64,000 nucleotides of DNA from Kofleriaceae bacterium (GTDB taxonomy: Bacteria > Myxococcota_A > Polyangia > Haliangiales > Haliangiaceae): positions 1 to 64,000 of the forward strand of contig JACKDR010000006.1 of NCBI GenBank assembly GCA_020633495.1, read 5' to 3'. This document shows positions 40,147-48,142 of this stretch, in pieces (the first letter of the stretch is position 1; the number at the start of each line of letters is the position of its first letter). Made by a program: the position numbers and the translations under genes. The notes beneath the pieces are model-generated. The model was not told where the DNA came from, made no database searches, and saw nothing but the letters and a program-made list of their open reading frames with translations.

Positions 40147-42867
40147 CTACCTGACCGGCTCGGCGACCGCGACGTCGACGGTCTGGCGGGACAGCTGGAT
40201 CAGCGCGCGACGATCGTCCAGCGGCACGAGCTCGGCGACGTAGCCGCCGAGCTCGCCCTCGACGTCGGTGATCGGCTCGCGCCGCGAGGTCTGCCGATCC
40301 CAGCGCTCGACGTGCCCGGACAGGTGCCACATCCACAGCCACCGACCGTCGCGCGACCACGCCAGGCCCGGGAAGTTCTCGTCGATGCCGACGGGGACGA
40401 CCAGCTGGGGGGCGCCCCCAGGTGGCGACCACCACACGCCGCGTCGATCGCGGTTCCACATCCAGGCCAGGGCGCCGTCGCGGGCGCGGGTCAGGCCGAA
40501 CGCCCAGCCGCGGGTGGGATCCAGGATCGGCGCGCCGACCGCGCCGGCGCGATCGATCGTGATGAAGGTCTGGTTGTCGGCGCGCAGGTAGGCGAGCCGG
40601 TCGTCGTCGAGCCACGCGAGCTGGCCAGCGGGCGACGCGCCCGGCAGCGGCAGCACCGTCGTGGCGCCGTCGCCCGCGATCGGGATCAGCCGGAGCTCGG
40701 CGGCGTCGCCGTTGCCGCGGCGGAGCGCCAGGGTCGCGCCGTCGGGCGACCACGCCGCGTCGAGGACGTCGTCCGCCAGGACCGGGCCCGGGTCGCGGAG
40801 GTGGTCGAGGGTGGTGAGGCGTACGGTGCGGGCGTCGACGTCGAGCAGCGCCACGTGCTCGGCGTCGGGGGCGACGACGAAGGCGACCGGCGAGGTCGCC
40901 TGGGCGATCACCCGGACCGTCCGATCGCCGTCGCGCTCGACGAGGCGCCACGAGGTGTCGATGGCCTTGCCGATCACGGCGCCGTCGGCGCGGAACCCGA
41001 CCGCGGCCCCGACGTCGGAGGCCAGCCGGCGCGTCGTGCGCTCGGTCGCGTCGTCGATCGACACCTCGGTCAGGGTCAGCCAGTCGCCGTCGCGCTCGAC
41101 CAGGCCGAGCACGCGGCGGCGCGGGTCGACCGCGAACGACTCGAGCGCGACGTGATCGACCAGCGTGGTCGGCGTCGTGCACGCCCGGTCGGTGCGCACG
41201 ATCGTCGTCGTGCCGTCCTCGCGGGTCAGCCGGACCAGCAGATCGTCGCCGGCGACCGTGACGCCGGACAGCCACTGGTAGTCGCCGGGGATCGCGCAGG
41301 TGCGACCGGGCACGTCGCCGTCGAGCGACACGAAGCTCAGCTGGCGCTGCGGTAGCAGCGCGGTCACGATCTCGCGCGGGCCGGTGAACGTCGCGAACGC
41401 CCACACCGGCCGGATCAGCTCCTCGGGCGCGGCGGCCGGGTGGGCGACGTCGAGCAGCCGCAGCTGGCGCAGGCCCTGGTCGGTCGGCGGGCCGAGCACC
41501 AGGACGTGGTCGCCGTCGGGGCTCCACGCCAGTCCGCCGGGGTGGAAGGTCGCGCGCCAGAGCGTGGTCGGCGGGTCACGACCGTCGAGCCCCAGCAGGA
41601 CGACGTCGTCGCCCGACACCGCGACCGCGCGCGTGCCGTCGGGCGACACCGTGGGCATCAGGACGTCGCCGAGCTGGGTGAGGCGTCGGGACGCCACCGG
41701 CGGCGGCGTCGCGGTCGAGGGCGGGCTCGTCGCCCTGGTCGCGGTCGGCGGGGCCTGCGGACGCGACGGTGACCCCGACGTCGCGGCCAGCCAGATGGCG
41801 ATCGCCACCGCGATCGCGACCGGCACCGCGGCGGCGGCCAGCCACCTCGCGCGCGGCCGCCGCGTGCCGCGCTCGAGCGCGGCGAGTAGCGCCGCCATCG
41901 ACGGCCACCGCCGCGACGGGTCGGCGCGCAGCCCGCGCAGGACCGCGTCGCGCAGCCACCGCGGCACGTCGCTCCGCTCGGGCGGCGCCGCCGGGCCGGC
42001 GTCGATCGCGGCGCGCAGCTCGCGCAGCGTGCCGCCGGCGAACGGGCGCAGGCCGTACAGCGCCTCGAACAGCGCGACGCAGAAGCTGAACTGATCGGCG
42101 CGGGCGTCGACCGCGCCGCCGTCGTGCTGCTCCGGCGCCATGTACGCCGGCGTGCCGACGACGTCGCCCTCGTGGCTGAGCTCGGCGGCGAGGACGCCAC
42201 CGGCGCCGGCGTCGCCGGAGCCCGACGAGTCGGCGGCGCCGGCGCGGGCGAGGCCGAAGTCGGCGACCTGGACCTCGCCGCCGGCGCCGAGCAGGACGTT
42301 GTCGGGCTTGAAGTCGCGGTGGATCAGGCCGGCGGCGTGGGCGGCGGCCAGGCCGCGGCCCGCGGCCACGTAGCGCGCGACGACCTCGCGCCACGGGCGG
42401 CGCGCGGCGCGGCTCCACGCCCCCAGGGTGCCGCCCGCCAGCAGCGGCATGGCCAGGAACACCGCGCCGTCGTGCATGCCGACATCGAACACCGGCACGA
42501 CGCCGGGGTGGTGCAGGCGGGCCATGGCCTGGGCCTCGCGCAGGATGCGGTCGTAGCCGCGGGCGCCGCCGTGGCGCGGCCGCACCAGCTTGATCGCGAG
42601 GGCGCGGTCGAGGTCAGGATCGCGGGCGCGATACACCACGCCCATGCCGCCGGCGCCGTGCCAGGCCTCGATCTCGTAGCGGTCGATCCGCGTCCCGGGC
42701 CGCAGCGGCGTGCCGGGCGCACCGCCCGGCCCCGACGACAGCGTGACCTGGTTGCCGGCCCCGGTGGCGGGCGTCTCGCCGGCCGCGGCCGTGGGCTCGA
42801 CGCCGAGGCGGCCGACGTCTTCCACCGTCGGCGCGAGGCCGGTGCGCTCATCGCGCGGCGAGGTCAC
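40147..42867 (-). CDS. transmembrane Ser/Thr kinase with beta-propeller sensor
   Basis: A 906-residue receptor-like kinase. Kinase domain about residues 60-320: GAGGMGVVY, LAIKLV, HRDFKPDN, VADFGLAR, GTPAYMAPEQ, all intact. One membrane helix follows (WLAAAAVPVAIAVAIAIWLA, about 345-365), a Pro/Thr-rich linker, then a TolB/WD40-like propeller (VSPDGTRAVAVSGDDVVLLG, GLAWSPDGDHVLVLG, AAWSPDGATLALRRG, GLAWSRDGRWLWMW). The kinase is inside and the propeller outside. I prefer the GTG at 42867 to an ATG at 42906 because TATGCT at 42873-42878 ends 5 bases upstream and the extra residues look non-native. Propeller ligand unknown. Confidence 0.9.
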   Translation of the reverse strand: MTSPRDERTGLAPTVEDVGRLGVEPTAAAGETPATGAGNQVTLSSGPGGAPGTPLRPGTRIDRYEIEAWHGAGGMGVVYRARDPDLDRALAIKLVRPRHGGARGYDRILREAQAMARLHHPGVVPVFDVGMHDGAVFLAMPLLAGGTLGAWSRAARRPWREVVARYVAAGRGLAAAHAAGLIHRDFKPDNVLLGAGGEVQVADFGLARAGAADSSGSGDAGAGGVLAAELSHEGDVVGTPAYMAPEQHDGGAVDARADQFSFCVALFEALYGLRPFAGGTLRELRAAIDAGPAAPPERSDVPRWLRDAVLRGLRADPSRRWPSMAALLAALERGTRRPRARWLAAAAVPVAIAVAIAIWLAATSGSPSRPQAPPTATRATSPPSTATPPPVASRRLTQLGDVLMPTVSPDGTRAVAVSGDDVVLLGLDGRDPPTTLWRATFHPGGLAWSPDGDHVLVLGPPTDQGLRQLRLLDVAHPAAAPEELIRPVWAFATFTGPREIVTALLPQRQLSFVSLDGDVPGRTCAIPGDYQWLSGVTVAGDDLLVRLTREDGTTTIVRTDRACTTPTTLVDHVALESFAVDPRRRVLGLVERDGDWLTLTEVSIDDATERTTRRLASDVGAAVGFRADGAVIGKAIDTSWRLVERDGDRTVRVIAQATSPVAFVVAPDAEHVALLDVDARTVRLTTLDHLRDPGPVLADDVLDAAWSPDGATLALRRGNGDAAELRLIPIAGDGATTVLPLPGASPAGQLAWLDDDRLAYLRADNQTFITIDRAGAVGAPILDPTRGWAFGLTRARDGALAWMWNRDRRGVWWSPPGGAPQLVVPVGIDENFPGLAWSRDGRWLWMWHLSGHVERWDRQTSRREPITDVEGELGGYVAELVPLDDRRALIQLSRQTVDVAVAEPVR

Positions 42868-42872
42868 GCCGC

Positions 42873-42878
42873 AGCATA
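42873..42878 (-). promoter_or_regulatory. -10-like TATGCT for the propeller kinase
   Basis: On the minus strand TATGCT ends 5 bases before the GTG at 42867. It supports that start and a leaderless message. Confidence 0.4.
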
Positions 42879-42934
42879 GCGCCCCGACGCTGGCGAAGTC
42901 TGGCAATCGCGGGCGCAGCGAGGTCCGCGTGGAG

Positions 42935-43312
42935 CTACGACCGCAGGTCGAAGTACAGGGTCCGGGTCGCGCCGCAGGTCGGGCAGGCGACGCGGACGAC
43001 CGCGAGGGTGCGGTCGCCGAAGCGGACCTCGTCCTCGGGCTGCGGCGTCATCATCCGCTTGCAGGCGCAGCGCTGGGCGCCGGCGACCCGGGCCATGCGG
43101 GCGCGGTCGCAGCCGAGCGCGGTGTGCGGGGCCTGGCCGACCTCGTGATCCGCGCCGAGCGGCCTGGGCCGGCCGGCCTCGATCAGCTCCTCCTTGCGCG
43201 GCAGGACCGAGACCCGCCGGTCGAGCCACAGCCCGAGGCCGACGAACACGCCGACCACCGCCAGGGTCCCGAGGAATTCGACCAGCACCACCCGCGGTAT
43301 ACCCCGGAGCAT
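42935..43312 (-). CDS. small membrane protein with cytosolic zinc-ribbon-like motif
   Basis: A 125-residue protein: an N-terminal membrane helix (VVLVEFLGTLAVVGVFVGLGLWL) followed by a soluble part containing RCACKRMM and, 30 residues later, CPTCGATRTLYF. The CXC...CXXC pairs look like a zinc ribbon. No family recognised. The annotated ATG at 43312 overlaps the start codon of the divergent gene at 43311 within the palindrome CATG, so one of the two starts may be wrong; a GTG (VVLVEF) a few codons in would separate them. It lies downstream of nothing on its strand and 67 bases before the kinase start. Confidence 0.65.
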   Translation of the reverse strand: MLRGIPRVVLVEFLGTLAVVGVFVGLGLWLDRRVSVLPRKEELIEAGRPRPLGADHEVGQAPHTALGCDRARMARVAGAQRCACKRMMTPQPEDEVRFGDRTLAVVRVACPTCGATRTLYFDLRS

Positions 43313-45263
43313 GCCGAGACGGAGGGGCCTGGTCGTGGTCGTGGTCGCGGTCGTGGTCCTGGCCGCCGCCGCGCTGGTGGTGTGGCGCGACCGCGGTCAG
43401 CGCGCCGGCACCGCCCCCGCTCCGGTCGCGGCGCCGGCGCGAGCGCTGGCGCCGCCGGCGGCGGCGACGCCGGTCGAGGCCGCGCCGGCGCCGGTGGCGG
43501 CGGCGACGCCCAGGGCGCCGATCGCGCTGTCGCCGGCGACCGTGGTCGACGCGCCTGACGCCGCCGCCGGCGAGCTCGCCGGGCGCGTCCTCGACTGGGG
43601 CACCGGCGCGCCGGTCGCCGCCGCCGAGGTCACGCTGGCGCCCGCCGACGGCGGCGCCGCCGCCAGCTTCGTCACCGACGCCGCCGGCCGGTTCGCGGCC
43701 CGGCTGGCCTGGCCGGGCCGGTTCCGGGTGGTGTCGGCGCTGGCCGCTGGCTACCTGCCGTACGCGCCGGATCCCGACCTCAGCCCCCTGGTGCTGGTGT
43801 CGCGGCCGGGGGTGCGCATCGACGGCGTCGTGCTGTACCTGGTCCCGGCGGTGACCTACCACGGCCGCGTCGTCGATCCCGACGGCGCCGCCGCGCCCGG
43901 CGCGGTCGTCACGCTGCGCGACGCCGACGCCGGCGAGCGCGCGTCGGCGCTGATCGAGGATCGCTTCGTCGCCGACGCCGACGGTCGCTTCGACTTCCAC
44001 GCCCCCGACGGCGCGCTGCTCGAGGCCCGGCGCGACGGCTTCGCGCGCCGGGCGGGCGCGCCTCGACGGCGCCGCCCAGGTCAGCCACGAGCTCACGATC
44101 GTGCTGGGCGCGGCGGGAGGCGCGCCGCCGGCGCCGCGGTCGATCCGCGGCCGCGTCGTCGACGACGCTGGCGCGCCGGTCGGTGGCGCCCGGATCGCGG
44201 CGACGCCGCAGGCGCCGCCAGGGCGCCGCCGCGGCTCGACGGCGCCGCGGTCGCCGCCGACGCCGACGGCGCCTGGGTCGTCGACGACCTCGACGACGGC
44301 CGCTACGCCGTGGTCGCGCGCGCCGACGGCTACGCGCCGGGCACGGTGGTGGTCGACGCCGGCGCCACCGACGTCGTGATCACGCTGGCCGCGGGGGCGC
44401 GCGTCGTCGGGCGCGTCGTCGATCCCGGCGGCGCGCCGGTGCCGGCGGCGACGGTCGCGGTGCTGGCGCCGCGCGGCCTGGTCGCCGACGTGGTCGCGGT
44501 GGCGTCGGTGTTCGACGCCGAGGGCGGCTTCGCGATCGACGGCCTGACCGCCGGGCCCTACCAGGTCGTCGCCCAGGCCGCCGGCTACGCGCCGTCGTCG
44601 CCGGTCGCCGTGGTCGCGGCGCCGCCCGCCGAGGCGACCGCGGTGACCGTGACGGTCCGCCGCGGCGCGACCCTGGTCGGCACCCTGGTCGACGCCGACA
44701 GCCACGCGCCGCTGGGCCGCGGCAAGGTCACGATCGACGGCGCCCTCGGCGAGGGCACCACCGCGATCCCGCTGGTGACGTCGGTGATCAGCGGCGACGA
44801 CGGCGGCTTCGAGCTGACCGGCATCGCGCCCGGCCGGCGGTCGGCGATCGCCGGCGCGTTCGGGCACCACCTCGCGATCGTCGGCCCCTTCGACGTCGCC
44901 GACGGCGCCCGCCTCGGCCCGGTCACCGTCGAGCTGAGCCCGACCGCGCCCGGCGAGGAGCCGCGGATCGAGCTCGCCGGCATCGGCGCCCGGCTCGCCG
45001 CCGACGGCGACGCGCTGCGCGTGCTCGGCGTCATCGCGGGGGGCGGCGCCGCCGAGGCCGGCCTCGTCGAGGGCGATCGCATCGTCGCGGTCGACGGCAC
45101 CGCGGTGACCGCGCTCGGCCTCGACGGCGCGATCCAGCAGATCCGCGGCCCGGTCGGCACCCAGGTCGTGCTCGGCATCGAGCCCGGCGCCGGCGCCGAC
45201 GGCGGCGCGAGCGGAGGGCCGCGCCGCGACGTCACCGTGACGCGTCGCAAGATCCGGGCGTAG
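43311..45263 (+). CDS. membrane-anchored carboxypeptidase-regulatory-like/PDZ protein (2 apparent frameshifts)
   Basis: About 650 residues. An N-terminal anchor (LVVVVVAVVVLAAAALVVW, about 7-25) is followed by an Ala/Pro linker, then four or five carboxypeptidase-regulatory-like beta-sandwich repeats (LAGRVLDWGTGAPVAAAEVTL, IRGRVVDDAGAPVGGARI, VVGRVVDPGGAPVPAATVAV) and a C-terminal PDZ-like domain (LRVLGVIAGGGAAEAGLVEG, then RIVAVDGTAV). Two compensating frame breaks are inferred near 44055 and 44225; between them the next frame carries a perfect repeat start. Such proteins are periplasmic or surface scaffolds. TATACC at 43298-43303 lies 7 bases before the ATG. The stop is 3 bases from the stop of the convergent iron-sulfur protein. 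Confidence 0.78.
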   Translation: MPRRRGLVVVVVAVVVLAAAALVVWRDRGQRAGTAPAPVAAPARALAPPAAATPVEAAPAPVAAATPRAPIALSPATVVDAPDAAAGELAGRVLDWGTGAPVAAAEVTLAPADGGAAASFVTDAAGRFAARLAWPGRFRVVSALAAGYLPYAPDPDLSPLVLVSRPGVRIDGVVLYLVPAVTYHGRVVDPDGAAAPGAVVTLRDADAGERASALIEDRFVADADGRFDFHAPDGALLEARRDGFARRAGAPRRRRPGQPRAHDRAGRGGRRAAGAAVDPRPRRRRRWRAGRWRPDRGDAAGAARAPPRLDGAAVAADADGAWVVDDLDDGRYAVVARADGYAPGTVVVDAGATDVVITLAAGARVVGRVVDPGGAPVPAATVAVLAPRGLVADVVAVASVFDAEGGFAIDGLTAGPYQVVAQAAGYAPSSPVAVVAAPPAEATAVTVTVRRGATLVGTLVDADSHAPLGRGKVTIDGALGEGTTAIPLVTSVISGDDGGFELTGIAPGRRSAIAGAFGHHLAIVGPFDVADGARLGPVTVELSPTAPGEEPRIELAGIGARLAADGDALRVLGVIAGGGAAEAGLVEGDRIVAVDGTAVTALGLDGAIQQIRGPVGTQVVLGIEPGAGADGGASGGPRRDVTVTRRKIRA

Positions 45264-45266
45264 CGG

Positions 45267-47258
45267 TCACGGCGCGCGGAAGCCGATCCGGGCGTGGGTG
45301 CCGTCGCAGAACGGCTTGGTCGCCGAGCCGCCGCAGCGGCACAGGCGCGCGCCGTCGACGCGATCGATCGTACGGCCGGTGCCGGTGCAGATCTCGACCG
45401 GGCCCGACAGCATCAGCGGCCCGTCGGGCTGGGGCCGGATCTCGAGCGGCGGGCCGTCGTGCAGCGGCTCCGACGGCCGGGTCGCGGCCTCGCCGGAGGC
45501 GGTGAAGCCGGCGGCGACGTGCGAGCCGTCGCAGAACGGCTTGCGCTGCGACGCGCCGCACCGGCACAGGGTCGCGCGGGTCATCGTCGCGGCGGCGCCG
45601 CCGGCGCCGGCGAGGTGCAGGTCGGCGTGGACGGCGTACGGGCCGTTCTCGCGGACGCGGACGACGTTGCGCGGCGGCGCGGTCTCGGGCGCGCCGCCGT
45701 CGAGCCGCTCGTAGGTGATGGCGCCGGACGGGCAGGTCCGCGCGATCGTGATCAGGTCGTCGACCGGCGCCTCGTCGGGGAAGATCCACGGGCCGACGAC
45801 GTTGGCGAGGAACACCCGCGGCGCCCCGGTGACGCAGTGGCGGGCGTGGATGCACCGCGCGGTCTCGAAGCGGATGATCAGGTCGCGGCCGCGCGCCTCC
45901 TCGACCGGTCCGGGCGCATACGCGGCCGCCGCGGTCGCGGTCGCGGTCGCCGTGGTCGCGGTCGTGGCCGCGGCGCCGTCGCCGTACGGGATCGCCGCGA
46001 CCTCGCTCTGGGCCCGCAGCCGCGCCGCCAGGTCGTCGAGCCCGTCGGCGACCGCCGCCATCGTCGGCGCCAGCGTCACGACGTGGGCGCGCAGCCCGGC
46101 GGCGAGGCGGTCGGCGCTCTCGAACAGGGTGCGGAACGCGCCGCGCGGCTCGGGCATGACCTCCAGCGACCGGCTCATCGTGAAGGTCAGGCCGGCGCGG
46201 ACGTCGGGCACGGTGGTGCTCGCCGGCAGCGTCGTCAACAGCTCGGCGATCGGCGTCAGCGCGCGCATCGCCGTCGCCATGGCCTCGGTGGTCAGGGCGC
46301 GAGCGCCCGGCGCCAGCGCCACCGGCGAGGTCAGCGTGGTCAGCGCGCGCAGCATGAACTGGTAGGTGGCGTTGCCGAGATCCAGCACCGTCGCGGCCGG
46401 CTCGGCGTCGACCCACAGCAGGCCCTCGGGGGTCGGCGGCCGGCGCATCACCGGGTTGCGCGCGATCCGCGCCGCCGGCGCGAAGCCGGGATCCTCGGCG
46501 AGGATCGCGCGCAGCTCGTCGCGGATCGCCAGGAACCGGCAATAGTGCGACGCGTGGTGGGTGTCCCGCGCGCCCTCGCCCTGGGTCACGATGGTCTCCA
46601 GCGCGGCGCGCGCCGAGGCCAGGTCGACGACCCGCGTGATCCCGGCGAGGCCGACGCCGGCGGCGTCGAGCTGCAGCCGCGGGTCGCCGCAGAACAGGAC
46701 GTCCTCGCCGAGGCGGGCGGCGAGGTCGGCGAGGCCGCGCTCGATGCCGCGGTAGAGGTGGCCGACCGTGGCGTAGTCCTGGGCGCTGGGCACCAGCCGG
46801 CCCTGGCCGAGGCCGCGCTGGTACGGGCGCGGCGCCGCGAAGCCGTCGCCGTCCTGGTCGACCGCGCCCTCGGGCCGCTCGAGGAAGACGAAGTGGTCGA
46901 GGGTCGCCGGCGTGAACGGCGCCAGCGACACGACGACGCCCGACGGGTGCGCGCCCGGCGACACCGGGAAGTTGAGCCGGCCCAGGCGAGGCGACGCGCC
47001 GATCGCGTTGGCGACGTTGGCGACCAGGGCCAGGTGGGTCATCTCGTCGCGCGCCACCGCCAGGATGACGTCGCGCCACCGCGCCACCGCGTCGGCCTGC
47101 GCCGCCGGCAGGCCCCGCCGGGCCGGCTCGCCGAGGCTGAACGCGGCGTAGAGGTAGCAGCACATCAGGCCGTGCTCGATCTCCGCGGCCTCGGCCAGCA
47201 GCTCGGCCAGGTGGTCGCGAGACTCGATGCGGATCGCGGGCTCCGGGGCGGTGGGCAT
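45267..47258 (-). CDS. ferritin-like / ferredoxin-like / double CDGSH iron-sulfur protein
   Basis: A 663-residue soluble fusion. Residues about 10-240 are a ferritin-like helical bundle of the VioB-associated type, with EIEHGLMCCYLYAAFSL and DEMTHLALVAN carrying Glu/His ligands for a di-iron site. A long helical middle follows. Residues about 470-535 resemble a divergent single-cluster ferredoxin (Fer4_19): CIHARHCVTGAP and later RTCPSGAI. The end has two CDGSH zinc-finger-like [2Fe-2S] motifs, CRCGASQRKPFCDGSH (about 565) and CRCGGSATKPFCDGTH (about 640), each with the 3Cys-1His ligand set. The result is up to four metal sites in one chain. ATG 47258 is chosen over 47267 because TAGGAT ends 7 bases before it. 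An electron-transfer or oxidative-stress role is likely; substrate unknown. Confidence 0.88.
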   Translation of the reverse strand: MPTAPEPAIRIESRDHLAELLAEAAEIEHGLMCCYLYAAFSLGEPARRGLPAAQADAVARWRDVILAVARDEMTHLALVANVANAIGASPRLGRLNFPVSPGAHPSGVVVSLAPFTPATLDHFVFLERPEGAVDQDGDGFAAPRPYQRGLGQGRLVPSAQDYATVGHLYRGIERGLADLAARLGEDVLFCGDPRLQLDAAGVGLAGITRVVDLASARAALETIVTQGEGARDTHHASHYCRFLAIRDELRAILAEDPGFAPAARIARNPVMRRPPTPEGLLWVDAEPAATVLDLGNATYQFMLRALTTLTSPVALAPGARALTTEAMATAMRALTPIAELLTTLPASTTVPDVRAGLTFTMSRSLEVMPEPRGAFRTLFESADRLAAGLRAHVVTLAPTMAAVADGLDDLAARLRAQSEVAAIPYGDGAAATTATTATATATAAAAYAPGPVEEARGRDLIIRFETARCIHARHCVTGAPRVFLANVVGPWIFPDEAPVDDLITIARTCPSGAITYERLDGGAPETAPPRNVVRVRENGPYAVHADLHLAGAGGAAATMTRATLCRCGASQRKPFCDGSHVAAGFTASGEAATRPSEPLHDGPPLEIRPQPDGPLMLSGPVEICTGTGRTIDRVDGARLCRCGGSATKPFCDGTHARIGFRAP

Positions 47259-47265
47259 GGCCGGC

Positions 47266-47271
47266 ATCCTA
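47266..47271 (-). promoter_or_regulatory. -10-like TAGGAT for the iron-sulfur fusion gene
   Basis: On the minus strand TAGGAT ends 7 bases before the ATG at 47258. The same hexamer with 6-base spacing precedes the DUF4239 gene at 58685. Confidence 0.4.
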
Positions 47272-47297
47272 GCAGCGCCGCGCGCGCCGCCACGCCT

Positions 47298-47309
47298 CCC
47301 CGATCGGGG
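47298..47309. promoter_or_regulatory. perfect 12-base palindrome CCCCGATCGGGG
   Basis: It lies in the 77-base gap between the metalloprotease stop (47336) and the iron-sulfur fusion gene start (47258), 27 bases upstream of the TAGGAT -10-like box. It could be an operator at the -35 region or a terminator stem. Confidence 0.35.
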
Positions 47310-47335
47310 GGCCCGTCGCGGCGCCGGCCCGCCCG

Positions 47336-48142
47336 CTACGGGCCGCCGGTGAGGGCGTCGACGTCGGCGAGGCACTCGTCGCCGAACAGGATCGCGTTCC
47401 CGGAGGTCACGTACTGGCGCGCAAACATCGCGGCGTCGGAGGCGCCCTCGTTGAGCCAGTACATGACGCACGCGTCGTTGGTGCAGTGCTTGCCGTGCGC
47501 GGTGTCGACGTGGGCGCTGGTGGTGGCGACGCCGTTGTCGACCAGCCCGAAGCCGTGGCCCAGCTCGTGGATCAGCGTCGACTGCTCGACGAACCGCGCC
47601 AGGTTGGGGAACGCCGTCGACCCCGTCGAGGCGATCACGTCCTTGAACATCGCGATCACGCCGGTGTCGCCGATCGAGACGCCGAGCACCGAGGGCTGGG
47701 CGCCGTCGGCGTCGGCGAAGGTGCCGCTGACGAAGACGACGTAGTAGCTCTTGACCCCGCCGCCGTCGGTGACGCCGCGGTGGGCGTCGGCGAGCGCCAG
47801 CAGATCGGCGGTGGTGAGCTCCTCGTCGGCGACCGCGCCGATGTCCTCCATCGCGGCGATCGTGGTCGGGACCTCGACCGTGCGCGTGCCGGCGAACAGG
47901 CGATCGAGGTTGGCGATCGTCAGATCGAAGGTGTCGCCGAAGCCCAGGACGCTGCCGGTGTAGGGCGCCTCGCCGGTCTCGTAGTCGATCTCGATGCGGA
48001 CCGTGTCGACCGAGGGCGCGAACGGCCCGATCGCGCCGCCGCCGCCGCCGCCGCCGTCGTCACCACAGCCGGCGGCGAGGACGCTCGCGATCGCGAGCCC
48101 GACGGGGACGGCGGCCCGTCGCAGGGTCCGGGGTGGGGTCAT
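47336..48142 (-). CDS. lipoprotein zinc metalloprotease
   Basis: A 268-residue lipoprotein. The signal peptide ends in a lipobox (ASVLAAGCGD), followed by a Gly run. The catalytic zinc site is HELGHGFGLVDNG at about residues 192-204, HEXXHXXGXXD, the metzincin/gluzincin-like pattern, with later HVDTAHGKHC that could supply structural ligands and MYWLNEG resembling a Met-turn. Its ATG at 48142 overlaps the transglutaminase fusion gene stop (ATGA), so it is part of that operon. A cell-envelope peptidase acting with the peptide-modifying enzymes is plausible but inferred. Confidence 0.85.
   Translation of the reverse strand: MTPPRTLRRAAVPVGLAIASVLAAGCGDDGGGGGGGAIGPFAPSVDTVRIEIDYETGEAPYTGSVLGFGDTFDLTIANLDRLFAGTRTVEVPTTIAAMEDIGAVADEELTTADLLALADAHRGVTDGGGVKSYYVVFVSGTFADADGAQPSVLGVSIGDTGVIAMFKDVIASTGSTAFPNLARFVEQSTLIHELGHGFGLVDNGVATTSAHVDTAHGKHCTNDACVMYWLNEGASDAAMFARQYVTSGNAILFGDECLADVDALTGGP

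Noticed and set aside
42868..42906. Upstream ATG extension of the propeller kinase
   Set aside because: The extra 13 residues (MPDFASVGALCCG) contain the -10-like TATGCT in their DNA and do not resemble a kinase N-terminus.
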